Source: a virus. From it: a DNA stretch of 22,195 nt. A program made the position numbers and the translations under genes. The notes below the pieces were generated by a model. It made no database searches and was not told where the DNA came from. It saw only the letters and a list, made by a program, of their open reading frames with translations. This document shows positions 14,100 to 20,605 of this stretch, piece by piece. The DNA is taken from positions 1 to 22,195 of IMG/VR virus record IMGVR_UViG_3300027833_000241. One strand, given 5' to 3'. How positions within the stretch are numbered: position 1 is the stretch's first letter; the number at the start of each line of letters is the position of its first letter.

Positions 14100-15946
14100 T
14101 GACAACAGTATTCGACATTGAAACAGACGGTCTTTTAGATGAGATGACCAAGATTCATGTCATGTCTTGGTCTAACGACATGGGTGAAGTTAAGCATACC
14201 CATGACTACGATGAGATGCGTTATGTGTTACTCAACACTGGTACTCTGGTGGGTCACAACATTATCCGCTTCGACATACCCGCCGTGGAAAAGTTACTTG
14301 GTATCAAAGTAAAGGCACGTCTGATCGACACGCTGGCACTTAGTTGGTACATCAACCACGGACGTATGAAGCATGGCCTTGAGGGCTACGGAGAGGAGTA
14401 TGGAGTGCCTAAGCCAGTGATTAAGGACTGGAACACCCTGACGCCTCAAGAGTACGCTCACAGGTGCGATGAGGACGTTAAGATCAACAACCGTTTATGG
14501 CGTGACTTAAGCCTTAAGCTAAACAGACTGTACAGTGATACACCAGAAGACAAAGAAAGTCTGATTGACTATCTGTCGTTCAAGCTAGACTGCGCTAGAG
14601 AGCAGGAAGACCTACGATGGAAATTAGACGTACCAAAGGCGCAAGAAGCCTACGACGAAATTAGCCGTCTCAAAGAAGAGAAGGTTGATCAACTGGCAGA
14701 GGCTATGCCTAAGCGTACCCTTGAGCGTATGGCAGCAAAGCCAAAGGTTATGCACAAGAAAGACGGAGAGTTATCATCACACGGTGAAAAGTGGGTGGCT
14801 CTCTGCAAGGAGTACAAGCAGTCTGTGACAACAATAGCCTTTAAGGTTAAAACAGGAGAGGAACGGGGAAACCCAAACTCTAACGATCAGGTTAAGGATT
14901 GGCTACGGTCTTTAGGCTGGAAACCACGTACATTTAAATTCGTAAGGGATAAGAAAAGTGGAGAACCAAGACAGATTGAGCAGGTACGCAAAGGCTCTGA
15001 CTTATGCAGTAGCGTTCGGGAACTTTCTTCTGTTGATCCTGCTGTTGACTTGCTTGATGGCCTTACTGTTCTTACTCACCGCGCAGGGATACTGAAGAGC
15101 TTCTTAGAGGGTCACACAGATGGCTACCTACAGGCTGGTGTCGCTGGGCTTACGAATACGTTCCGCTTCAAGCACTTTAAGCCACTGGTTAACCTACCCA
15201 GCGTAGACAAGCCTTATGGTGATGTGATCCGAGGGTGCCTGATTGCACCAGAAGGTTATGTGCTATGTGGTGCTGATATGACATCATTAGAGGATACGAC
15301 CAAGCGTCACTACATGAAGCCACTAGACCCTAACTATGTACAGGAGATGAGCCGTGAAGGTTTTGACCCACACTTAGACTTAGCACTACACGCTGGTCTT
15401 ATTAAGCAGAGTGACATCGACATGCACAACTCAGGTGAGCGATCACTTAAGGAGTTGCGTAAGAACTACAAGGTTGTTAACTACAGCGCCACGTATGGCA
15501 TTGGAGCAGCAGCACTTGCAAGAGGTACTGGCATGAGTAAGAAGGCTAGTCAGACCCTCTTAGATGCCTTCTGGTCACGTAACTGGGCCATTGAGAAGGT
15601 AGCCAGTGGAGCAAAGACAAAGGAAGTGTTGGAAGGCATGTGGCTTAAGAACCCAGTGTCAGGTTTCTGGCATAGCCTACGAAGTGACAAAGATCGTTTC
15701 AGTACGCTCAATCAGAGCACTGGAGTATTCTGTTTTGATACATGGGTTGCACTGTGTCGTAAGAACGGAATTAAGTGTGTCGGTCAGTTCCACGATGAGG
15801 TGATTGCCCTAGTCAAGAAAGGAGAAGAGGATGCAGTAGAAAAATTAATGCACGATGCTGCTATCAAGTTGAATGAAAAGGTAAAACTTAATGTTCCACT
15901 AGGTACAGATGTGCAGTTCGGCAACACTTATGCTGATATTCACTAA
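14099..15946 (+). CDS. DNA polymerase, family A (T7-like, with 3'-5' exonuclease)
   Basis: Replicative polymerase of 615 residues. The proofreading domain has Exo I FDIETDG (residues 5-11), Exo II GHNIIRFDIP and Exo III HRCDEDVKINNRLW. Polymerase motif A is ADMTSLED (metal-binding D393; E398 at the steric-gate position), motif B is RKNYKVVNYSATYG with K458 and, four residues on, Tyr462, and motif C is QFHDEV (D566, E567). Tyr462 aligns with E. coli Pol I F762 and T7 Y526, a position used to sort marine phage polymerases. All catalytic residues seem present. Size is a little below T7 gp5 (704). It starts one base into the previous stop (TAATG). Promoter-like element C follows its stop by 14 bases. 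Confidence 0.96.
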   Translation: MTTVFDIETDGLLDEMTKIHVMSWSNDMGEVKHTHDYDEMRYVLLNTGTLVGHNIIRFDIPAVEKLLGIKVKARLIDTLALSWYINHGRMKHGLEGYGEEYGVPKPVIKDWNTLTPQEYAHRCDEDVKINNRLWRDLSLKLNRLYSDTPEDKESLIDYLSFKLDCAREQEDLRWKLDVPKAQEAYDEISRLKEEKVDQLAEAMPKRTLERMAAKPKVMHKKDGELSSHGEKWVALCKEYKQSVTTIAFKVKTGEERGNPNSNDQVKDWLRSLGWKPRTFKFVRDKKSGEPRQIEQVRKGSDLCSSVRELSSVDPAVDLLDGLTVLTHRAGILKSFLEGHTDGYLQAGVAGLTNTFRFKHFKPLVNLPSVDKPYGDVIRGCLIAPEGYVLCGADMTSLEDTTKRHYMKPLDPNYVQEMSREGFDPHLDLALHAGLIKQSDIDMHNSGERSLKELRKNYKVVNYSATYGIGAAALARGTGMSKKASQTLLDAFWSRNWAIEKVASGAKTKEVLEGMWLKNPVSGFWHSLRSDKDRFSTLNQSTGVFCFDTWVALCRKNGIKCVGQFHDEVIALVKKGEEDAVEKLMHDAAIKLNEKVKLNVPLGTDVQFGNTYADIH

Positions 15947-15960
15947 ATTAAAAAGTTTGG

Positions 15961-15988
15961 TTGTTAAAACGATAAAAAGGTCTATATA
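15961..15988 (+). promoter_or_regulatory. Promoter-like element C (SSB operon)
   Basis: TTGTTA (15961-15966), a 16-base spacer ending TAAAAAGGTC, TATATA (15983-15988), then GTATAGTA, very like element A. It lies in the 79-base gap before the SSB gene and lacks the iterated leader found after A and B. The start codon is 37 bases downstream. Confidence 0.75.
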
Positions 15989-16025
15989 GTATAGTACCAC
16001 CACCCCGACAAAAAGGAAGATCACA

Positions 16026-16535
16026 ATGGGTAAAACAGTAATAGTAGAGTGCGAAGTTGAATGGGCTAAGTTGCGAGAAGAGGATCGTGACATGGGACCA
16101 AAAGACGGTTCTGATATGGCTATCAACATGGAAGCAAAGCAAGGTATCTATGTTGTAAACCTAATGCTTACTGAGGAGAGTAAAGCTAAGATGATTAAAG
16201 ATGGTGTACCAAATAAGGGTCTCCAAGCTCAGTTGTTTAAGACCGACAAAGAAGGTCGCATGTTCTACAAAGCGACACGACCACACTTTAATCCTAAGTT
16301 CCGTAATCAGGAAACTGGAGAGCAGGGTGTTACAGTGGGTTCACCTGCCTTGTTTAAGAAGGTGGGAGGAGATTACACCCCTTGGAACTGGGAAGAAGAC
16401 GGGCTAATCGGTAACGGCTCTAAGGCGATTGTTAAGCTGGACGTGTGGGACGGTAAGATCACCACACTAGAAAAAGTAGCGATTGTTGACCATGTAGTTT
16501 ATGAATCAAATACAGATGATCGGAGCGTTTTCTAA
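16026..16535 (+). CDS. Single-stranded DNA-binding protein (T7 gp2.5-like)
   Basis: A 169-residue protein that should coat ssDNA at the fork and contact polymerase and primase-helicase. The GIYVVNLMLTEESKAKMIKD region, the KATRPHFNPKF block, SPALFKK and the IGNGSKAIVKLDVWDG segment form the OB-fold pattern known from phage gp2.5-type SSBs. The C-terminus is NTDDRSVF: a short acidic tail closed by Phe, the hallmark by which gp2.5 binds its partners, though less acidic than T7's. It has its own promoter-like element and a good ribosome binding site (AAGGAAG about 7 bases upstream), as fits a protein needed in large amounts. The call relies on motif memory plus context between polymerase and exonuclease. 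Confidence 0.8.
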   Translation: MGKTVIVECEVEWAKLREEDRDMGPKDGSDMAINMEAKQGIYVVNLMLTEESKAKMIKDGVPNKGLQAQLFKTDKEGRMFYKATRPHFNPKFRNQETGEQGVTVGSPALFKKVGGDYTPWNWEEDGLIGNGSKAIVKLDVWDGKITTLEKVAIVDHVVYESNTDDRSVF

Positions 16536-16735
16536 TGCAAGTGACAATAACATTTACGCCTGAGAGTGAAGACGATGGGTTTGAGGGTAGCACAACAGTG
16601 GTCCGTGGCAACATTGATGACCTCTACGGGCTAGGGTACGCCTTTGCAGACGCAGCACGGGCAGGGGGTTATACATATGTACAAGATGTAGCCTTTGAGA
16701 AGGACAATGGTGAAATGGTGTTTGGGGGGTTCTAG
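16535..16735 (+). CDS. Small hypothetical protein between SSB and exonuclease
   Basis: A 66-residue acidic protein, MQVTITFTPESEDDGFEGST to GEMVFGGF. Beta-alpha-beta pattern with DLYGLGYAFADAARAGGYTY as the helix. It shares one base with the SSB stop (TAATG) and one with the exonuclease start (TAGTG), so it belongs to the same translational chain. The end of its frame encodes a run of G that acts as ribosome binding site for the exonuclease. No family recognised. Confidence 0.65.
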   Translation: MQVTITFTPESEDDGFEGSTTVVRGNIDDLYGLGYAFADAARAGGYTYVQDVAFEKDNGEMVFGGF

Positions 16736-17523
16736 TGGAAAGTGGCAAGGTCTTAATTGATGGGGACATTGTAGCTTATGCAGCAGCGGCCTCTCTGGAA
16801 AAGAATTACTTCAGAGAGGTCGATACCGCCTTAAAATTGCACAAATACAAACAAGAGCATTACGAAGAGTTTGTTGAAGGCTACAAGTTTTGGGCAGCAG
16901 ATAAAACTGGTTTAAAACATCATGTAGATAAGAGTATGAAGTTTATAATCGACAAGACGGTTAGGTTTCCAGAAGACGGTTTGTATCAGGTTTACTTAAC
17001 TGGCTCTAAGAACTTCCGCTACGAAGTCGCCAAGTCTCATCCCTATAAGGGGTTAAGAAAGTTAACGCCCAAACCAGTAGATTTGCCAAAGGCAAGAGCC
17101 TACATGGTAGAAAAGTATGGGGCTATCATTAGTGAAGGAGAAGAAGCAGATGACCTGATTGCAATAGAGGCAACTAGATGTGGTCCTACAACGATTGTCG
17201 CCTCTATAGACAAGGATATGTTGCAGATACCGTGCAGACACTTCAACATTAACAAGGGTAGCTGGACTACAGTTACTGAAGATACTGGCCTTAAGTTCTT
17301 CTATACCCAACTGTTAACTGGAGATGCTGCTGACAACATCAAGGGTGTACATGGTATTGGCCCCAAGACAGCACAAAAGTTATTAGCTGGTCTTAATACT
17401 GAGGAGGAGTTCTGGGACGTTTGTGTTGAAAAGTACAAAGGTGACGTACAGAGAGTAGTGGAAAATGCCAGATTGCTTTGGCTTAGACGGGAAGTAGGTG
17501 AGATATGGATACCTCCAAAATAG
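16735..17523 (+). CDS. 5'-3' exonuclease (FEN / T7 gp6-like)
   Basis: A 262-residue nuclease that would remove RNA primers and degrade host DNA. Start is GTG at 16735, which overlaps the previous stop (TAGTG) and follows GGGGGG. Metal-binding motifs of the PIN/FEN fold are in order: LIDGDIVAYAAA (residues 7-18), EEADDLIAIEA (136-146), IVASIDKDMLQIP (about 154-166) and GDAADNIKGVHGIGPKTAQK (197-216), which is both the last Asp pair and the helix-3-turn-helix DNA-binding motif. Size is typical of phage enzymes (T7 gp6 has 300). It overlaps the PP-loop gene by 19 bases. Confidence 0.9.
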   Translation: MESGKVLIDGDIVAYAAAASLEKNYFREVDTALKLHKYKQEHYEEFVEGYKFWAADKTGLKHHVDKSMKFIIDKTVRFPEDGLYQVYLTGSKNFRYEVAKSHPYKGLRKLTPKPVDLPKARAYMVEKYGAIISEGEEADDLIAIEATRCGPTTIVASIDKDMLQIPCRHFNINKGSWTTVTEDTGLKFFYTQLLTGDAADNIKGVHGIGPKTAQKLLAGLNTEEEFWDVCVEKYKGDVQRVVENARLLWLRREVGEIWIPPK

Positions 17524-18266
17524 AAGGTAAGCATATTGCCGTTTGGTTTTCTTGTGGTGCAGCTTCAGCAGTGGCAGCTAAGTTAACCTTAGATTTATAC
17601 GGTAAGGAAAACAAGGTAAGTGTCGTCAACAACCCTATCAAAGAGGAACACCCAGATAATCAAAGGTTCCTAAAGGATGTTGAGGGTTGGTTAGACTTTC
17701 CTATAGAGTTTGCCGTTAGGTCTAAGTACCCTGATCAATCCTGTGAAGAAGTTTGGTCTGACCGTAAGTTTATGTCTGGTCCTATGGGCGCTCCGTGTAC
17801 CTTAGAGCTTAAGAAGAAGGCAAGACAAGAGTGGGAGAAAGTTAACAAGCCTGATTACACTGTACTGGGATTTACTGCTGAGGAAGTTAAACGTGCAGAC
17901 CGTTTTAGGTTAACTGAGCGTGATACACTTTTAACACCTCTGATTGATGCAGGGTTTACCAAAGAGGATTGCTTTCGTATCCTTCAAGGTGATGGCATAA
18001 CTCTGCCGTTTATCTACACGTTGGGCTACCCTAACGCTAACTGTATCGGTTGTGTTAAGGCTAGTTCAGCTACTTACTGGAACTTAGTCAGAGAGACTTT
18101 TCCAGAGGTTTTCTTGTCTAGGCAAGAGCAGTCAACTGAGATAGGTGCAAAGTTAGCCTACTATAAAGGAGAAAGAATAATGCTAAAGGATTTACCGCCC
18201 GATGCGAAAGGGCATAAGTTAAAAGACTACGACTTTGAATGTGGTATCTTCTGTGAAGAAAAGTAG
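17505..18266 (+). CDS. PP-loop protein, PAPS-reductase / nucleotide alpha-hydrolase type
   Basis: A 253-residue member of the adenine-nucleotide alpha-hydrolase superfamily. The PP-loop is VWFSCGAASAVAAKL with S16-C17-G18-A19-A20-S21 in place of the usual SGGxDS. Further signs are VSVVNNPIKEEHPDNQRFLK (end of strand 2), CTLELKKKARQEWEK, LGFTAEEVKRADRF and the Cys-bearing PNANCIGCVKASSATYWN, which in PAPS reductase-like proteins carries redox or metal-binding Cys; CGIFC closes the protein. Phage copies are often annotated PAPS reductase, but no other sulfur-assimilation gene is here and the ancestral PP-loop chemistry (activating ATP to AMP) also serves tRNA or DNA modification. Substrate unknown. 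It lies between exonuclease and endonuclease I genes. Confidence 0.75.
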   Translation: MDTSKIEGKHIAVWFSCGAASAVAAKLTLDLYGKENKVSVVNNPIKEEHPDNQRFLKDVEGWLDFPIEFAVRSKYPDQSCEEVWSDRKFMSGPMGAPCTLELKKKARQEWEKVNKPDYTVLGFTAEEVKRADRFRLTERDTLLTPLIDAGFTKEDCFRILQGDGITLPFIYTLGYPNANCIGCVKASSATYWNLVRETFPEVFLSRQEQSTEIGAKLAYYKGERIMLKDLPPDAKGHKLKDYDFECGIFCEEK

Positions 18267-18648
18267 TGAGCGTAGACGACACGCCATAAAGAATGGCTAC
18301 CGATCAGGACTTGAGGATGACATCTCTGTTGACTTGAAGGATCGGGGTATAGCTTTTGAGTATGAGACCCTGAAGATTAAGTGGGTCTTAAACGAAAACA
18401 AGAGTTATACTCCAGACTTCATTTTACCTAACGGTATCATAATTGAATCAAAGGGAAGGTTTGTAGCTGCTGATCGAAAGAAACACTTGAAGGTTAAGGA
18501 GCAACACCCTAAGTTAGACATACGATTCGTATTTAGTAACTCTCGTGGTAAGATCAACAAGGGTTCTAAAACAACATACGGTGACTGGTGTGATAAACAT
18601 GGGTTCATCTATGCAGACAAAAGGATACCAGACGAATGGCTGAAGTAA
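18235..18648 (+). CDS. Endonuclease I, Holliday junction resolvase (T7 gp3-like)
   Basis: A resolvase that cuts branched DNA before packaging and helps break down host DNA. The match with T7 endonuclease I is close: YRSGLEDDIS, YTPDFILPNGIIIESKG, DRKKHLKVKEQHPKLDIRFV, KTTYGDWCDKHG and IPDEWLK. Catalytic residues of T7 (E20, D55, E65, K67) correspond to E27, D61, E71 and K73, with near-identical spacing (numbered from TTG 18235). The start is unclear: TTG 18235 gives 137 residues and GTG at 18241 or 18253 would be slightly shorter; all lie inside the PP-loop gene's 3' end and none has a good ribosome binding site. The N-terminus before the catalytic Glu is about as long as in T7. Confidence 0.93.
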   Translation: MNVVSSVKKSSERRRHAIKNGYRSGLEDDISVDLKDRGIAFEYETLKIKWVLNENKSYTPDFILPNGIIIESKGRFVAADRKKHLKVKEQHPKLDIRFVFSNSRGKINKGSKTTYGDWCDKHGFIYADKRIPDEWLK

Positions 18649-18752
18649 ATAGTTTATTAACACAACTGCTTAAACTCAACAAAGAGCAGCTTGAGGAAAT
18701 AGGGTTCCATGTAAGTGTGGCCCTGATGGAAATGGAGGCAGCAGATGAGTAA
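18636..18752 (+). CDS. Very small helical protein
   Basis: A 38-residue frame, MAEVNSLLTQLLKLNKEQLE followed by EIGFHVSVALMEMEAADE. It is amphipathic and could form a coiled-coil helix. It overlaps the endonuclease stop by 13 bases and the phosphoesterase start by 8, in keeping with the packed style of this arm, so I keep it although short. No function is known. Confidence 0.45.
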   Translation: MAEVNSLLTQLLKLNKEQLEEIGFHVSVALMEMEAADE

Positions 18753-19527
18753 GACAGTAGTGGTGTTTAGTTGCGCTCACGTAGACCCTTCGGTAGACAA
18801 TGAGCGGTTCAACTGGTTAGGCGAGTTCTTGTATGACGTTAAGCCTGATTATGTCGTTGATCTTGGGGATGGCGCTGACATGCGGTCATTAAATACATTT
18901 GACACTCGTTCCCCAGAAGCAATTGTTAGCCAGAACTATGAAGCTGACATCAACCACTACAATGATGCACAGGAGCGCATACGATGGAAGTTCAGACATC
19001 ATAAGCGTAAGCGGCCTAACTACTTTGGATTTGAGGGAAACCATGAGCAACGCATCAAGAAAGCCATCAGGACAGACCCCAGACTTGAGGGAAGCAAATA
19101 CGGGATTTCCTTCGGACATCTTCAAACAAAGCACTGGTTCGATGAATACCACGAGTATGAAAACTCAGCACCTGCAATCGCTGATTACGATGGTGTCTCT
19201 TATGCGCACTTCTTTAGTAGCGGCAACTTCGGTTCTGCTATGTCTGGTATGCACCATGCTAACGGGCTACTTGCTCATAGGCACCACAGCAGCACTTGTG
19301 GCCACAGCCATAAACGTGATATTAAGTTTAAGGATGCGTCACACCCTAATGGAGTTATCGGCCTTGTCGCTGGGTGCTATAAGGGAGCAGCAGAGGGATG
19401 GGCAGGACAAGCCAACCGAGAGTGGTGGTCTGGAGTAGTAGTGAAGCGTGAGGTAGCTAACGGTATGTATGAACCACAGTTTGTATCTCAGGCCACCCTA
19501 AAGGAGATGTATGGGAAAGCGCAGTAA
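18745..19527 (+). CDS. Calcineurin-like metallophosphoesterase
   Basis: A 260-residue two-metal phosphoesterase of the kind phages carry near replication genes; substrates (phosphoesters, DNA ends, nucleotides) are unknown. Motifs seen are VVDLGDGADM (GDxxD), FGFEGNHEQRI (GNHE), and STCGHSHKRD (GHxH), with further His in HRHHSS and SYAHFFSS. The first motif, normally DxH, reads SCAHVD, so a Cys sits where the metal-binding Asp should be; whether activity remains is open. The start is ATG 18745, after GGAGGCAGCAG. It overlaps the methyltransferase gene by 17 bases. Confidence 0.85.
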   Translation: MSKTVVVFSCAHVDPSVDNERFNWLGEFLYDVKPDYVVDLGDGADMRSLNTFDTRSPEAIVSQNYEADINHYNDAQERIRWKFRHHKRKRPNYFGFEGNHEQRIKKAIRTDPRLEGSKYGISFGHLQTKHWFDEYHEYENSAPAIADYDGVSYAHFFSSGNFGSAMSGMHHANGLLAHRHHSSTCGHSHKRDIKFKDASHPNGVIGLVAGCYKGAAEGWAGQANREWWSGVVVKREVANGMYEPQFVSQATLKEMYGKAQ

Positions 19528-20056
19528 CTTTGAGAGAGTTGAACGTGATTACTACCCAACACCAATAGCCGCTGTTGAACCGCTGATCCCGCACTTGCCT
19601 TACACGTTTGATTACGTCGAGCCTTGTGCGGGTGATGCCAGACTGATACAGCACATAAAAGAATTAACTGGGGGGCATGGGGAGTGCTTATATGCTTGCG
19701 ACATTGATCCACGACACCCTGATGTATTTACCTTTGATGCTCTTACTTTGGATTTTGGCGGGAGGGGAGTAGTTGACTATTGCATTACCAACCCGCCTTG
19801 GGATAGAAAGATACTACACCCAATGATTGCTCACTGGATGTACAGGTGTCCAACTTGGTTATTGTTTGATGCAGATTGGATGCACACTAAGCAGTCGGCA
19901 TGGTTTATGTCGTATTGTACTAAAGTAGTAAGTGTTGGCAGAGTTAAGTGGATAGAGGGTAGCAAGAGCGTTGGTAAAGATAACTGCTCTTGGTACTGTT
20001 TCGATGCTTACGCTGATCCAACTAAGGCAACAGAATTTTATGGGAGAACGATCTAG
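19511..20056 (+). CDS. N6-adenine DNA methyltransferase
   Basis: A 181-residue SAM-dependent methyltransferase. Motif I is VEPCAGDARLI (E37-D42 region) for SAM binding, LYACDIDPRHPDV fits motif II, and NPPW (residues 94-97) is the catalytic motif of N6-adenine methylases. The short length and lack of a separate target-recognition domain are common in phage methylases of this type, and the recognition site cannot be read from the sequence. It may guard phage DNA from host restriction. No partner endonuclease is nearby, so it is a solitary enzyme. It starts inside the phosphoesterase gene and shares one base with the MazG start (TAGTG). Confidence 0.85.
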   Translation: MGKRSNFERVERDYYPTPIAAVEPLIPHLPYTFDYVEPCAGDARLIQHIKELTGGHGECLYACDIDPRHPDVFTFDALTLDFGGRGVVDYCITNPPWDRKILHPMIAHWMYRCPTWLLFDADWMHTKQSAWFMSYCTKVVSVGRVKWIEGSKSVGKDNCSWYCFDAYADPTKATEFYGRTI

Positions 20057-20367
20057 TGGACTTTAAAGAATACCAACGTAAGGCAGTAACCTTTGCGATC
20101 TACCCTGCAACGCACAAGGTGCTGTACCCAACACTGGGACTATGTGGGGAGAGCGGTGAGGTAGCAGAGAAGGTTAAGAAGCAAATTCGTGATGGGGAAT
20201 TTAACGCACATGAGGTAGCAAAGGAACTAGGTGATGTGCTGTGGTATCTGGCTAACATCTGTAATGACATTGGGTATAACCTAGATGAGATTGCTGACCT
20301 TAACCTAACTAAACTCCGTGGTCGTATGGCACGTAACGTAATTAAAGGAAGTGGAGACAACAGATGA
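20056..20367 (+). CDS. mazG: MazG-like nucleotide pyrophosphohydrolase
   Basis: A 103-residue protein of the all-alpha NTP pyrophosphatase (MazG) group, which hydrolyses (d)NTPs to monophosphates; in phages it is thought to adjust nucleotide or alarmone pools. The ExxE/ExxD metal site is seen in CGESGEVAEKVKKQI (about residues 31-45) and VAKELGDVLWYLANICNDIG (about 55-74). One MazG domain only, as usual in phages. GTG start at 20056 overlaps the methyltransferase stop. It is one gene upstream of the DUF1127 protein and two of the reductase, so it fits the nucleotide-metabolism set. Confidence 0.9.
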   Translation: MDFKEYQRKAVTFAIYPATHKVLYPTLGLCGESGEVAEKVKKQIRDGEFNAHEVAKELGDVLWYLANICNDIGYNLDEIADLNLTKLRGRMARNVIKGSGDNR

Positions 20368-20546
20368 CATGGTTCTGGAGATATGTAAACTTCTTAGCTA
20401 CGTGGCGTGAACACCGTAAGGCTATTAAGCAGCTTAACATGCTAACGGATCGTGAGTTAAACGACATTGGCATGAGCCGAGCAGACATTGACCGCCTAGT
20501 GTGGCTCAAGGAAGACAAAGACAACCGTGGCCGAGAGCTAAAATGA
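20364..20546 (+). CDS. DUF1127 (YjiS-like) small protein
   Basis: A 60-residue basic protein. The C-terminal half, LNMLTDRELNDIGMSRADID, is the DUF1127 signature (L-x-x-L-x-D-x-x-L-x-D-I-G-x-x-R-x-D-I), preceded by a basic amphipathic helix RYVNFLATWREHRKAIKQ. DUF1127 proteins are very common in Alphaproteobacteria, where members studied in Rhodobacter and Agrobacterium bind RNA and affect sRNA maturation, RNA turnover and phosphate or carbon metabolism. A phage copy may be picked up from such a host and used to alter its RNA metabolism; this is inference. It overlaps neighbours by four bases on both sides (ATGA). Confidence 0.8.
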   Translation: MTWFWRYVNFLATWREHRKAIKQLNMLTDRELNDIGMSRADIDRLVWLKEDKDNRGRELK

Positions 20547-20605
20547 GTAGAGAGAACCACTCGCAAGAACACGTAATGAACCTATTTGACAGGACTATTA
20601 AATGA
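20543..20605 (+). CDS. Possible 20-residue peptide or coupling ORF
   Basis: MSRENHSQEHVMNLFDRTIK. It starts in the DUF1127 stop (ATGA) and ends in the reductase start (ATGA). It bridges the 55-base gap between the two genes with ribosomes, and GACAGGA near its end can be the reductase's ribosome binding site. It may serve only for translational coupling. Confidence 0.3.
   Translation: MSRENHSQEHVMNLFDRTIK

Noticed and set aside
14612-14635. CTACGATGGAAATTAGACGTACC in the polymerase gene, similar to 8738-8758
   Set aside because: In the polymerase it encodes LRWKLDVP, part of the conserved protein sequence, so the likeness to the dyad repeat is probably chance. The same applies to CACGATGGAAAG in the hydrolase gene and ATACGATGGAAG in the phosphoesterase gene.
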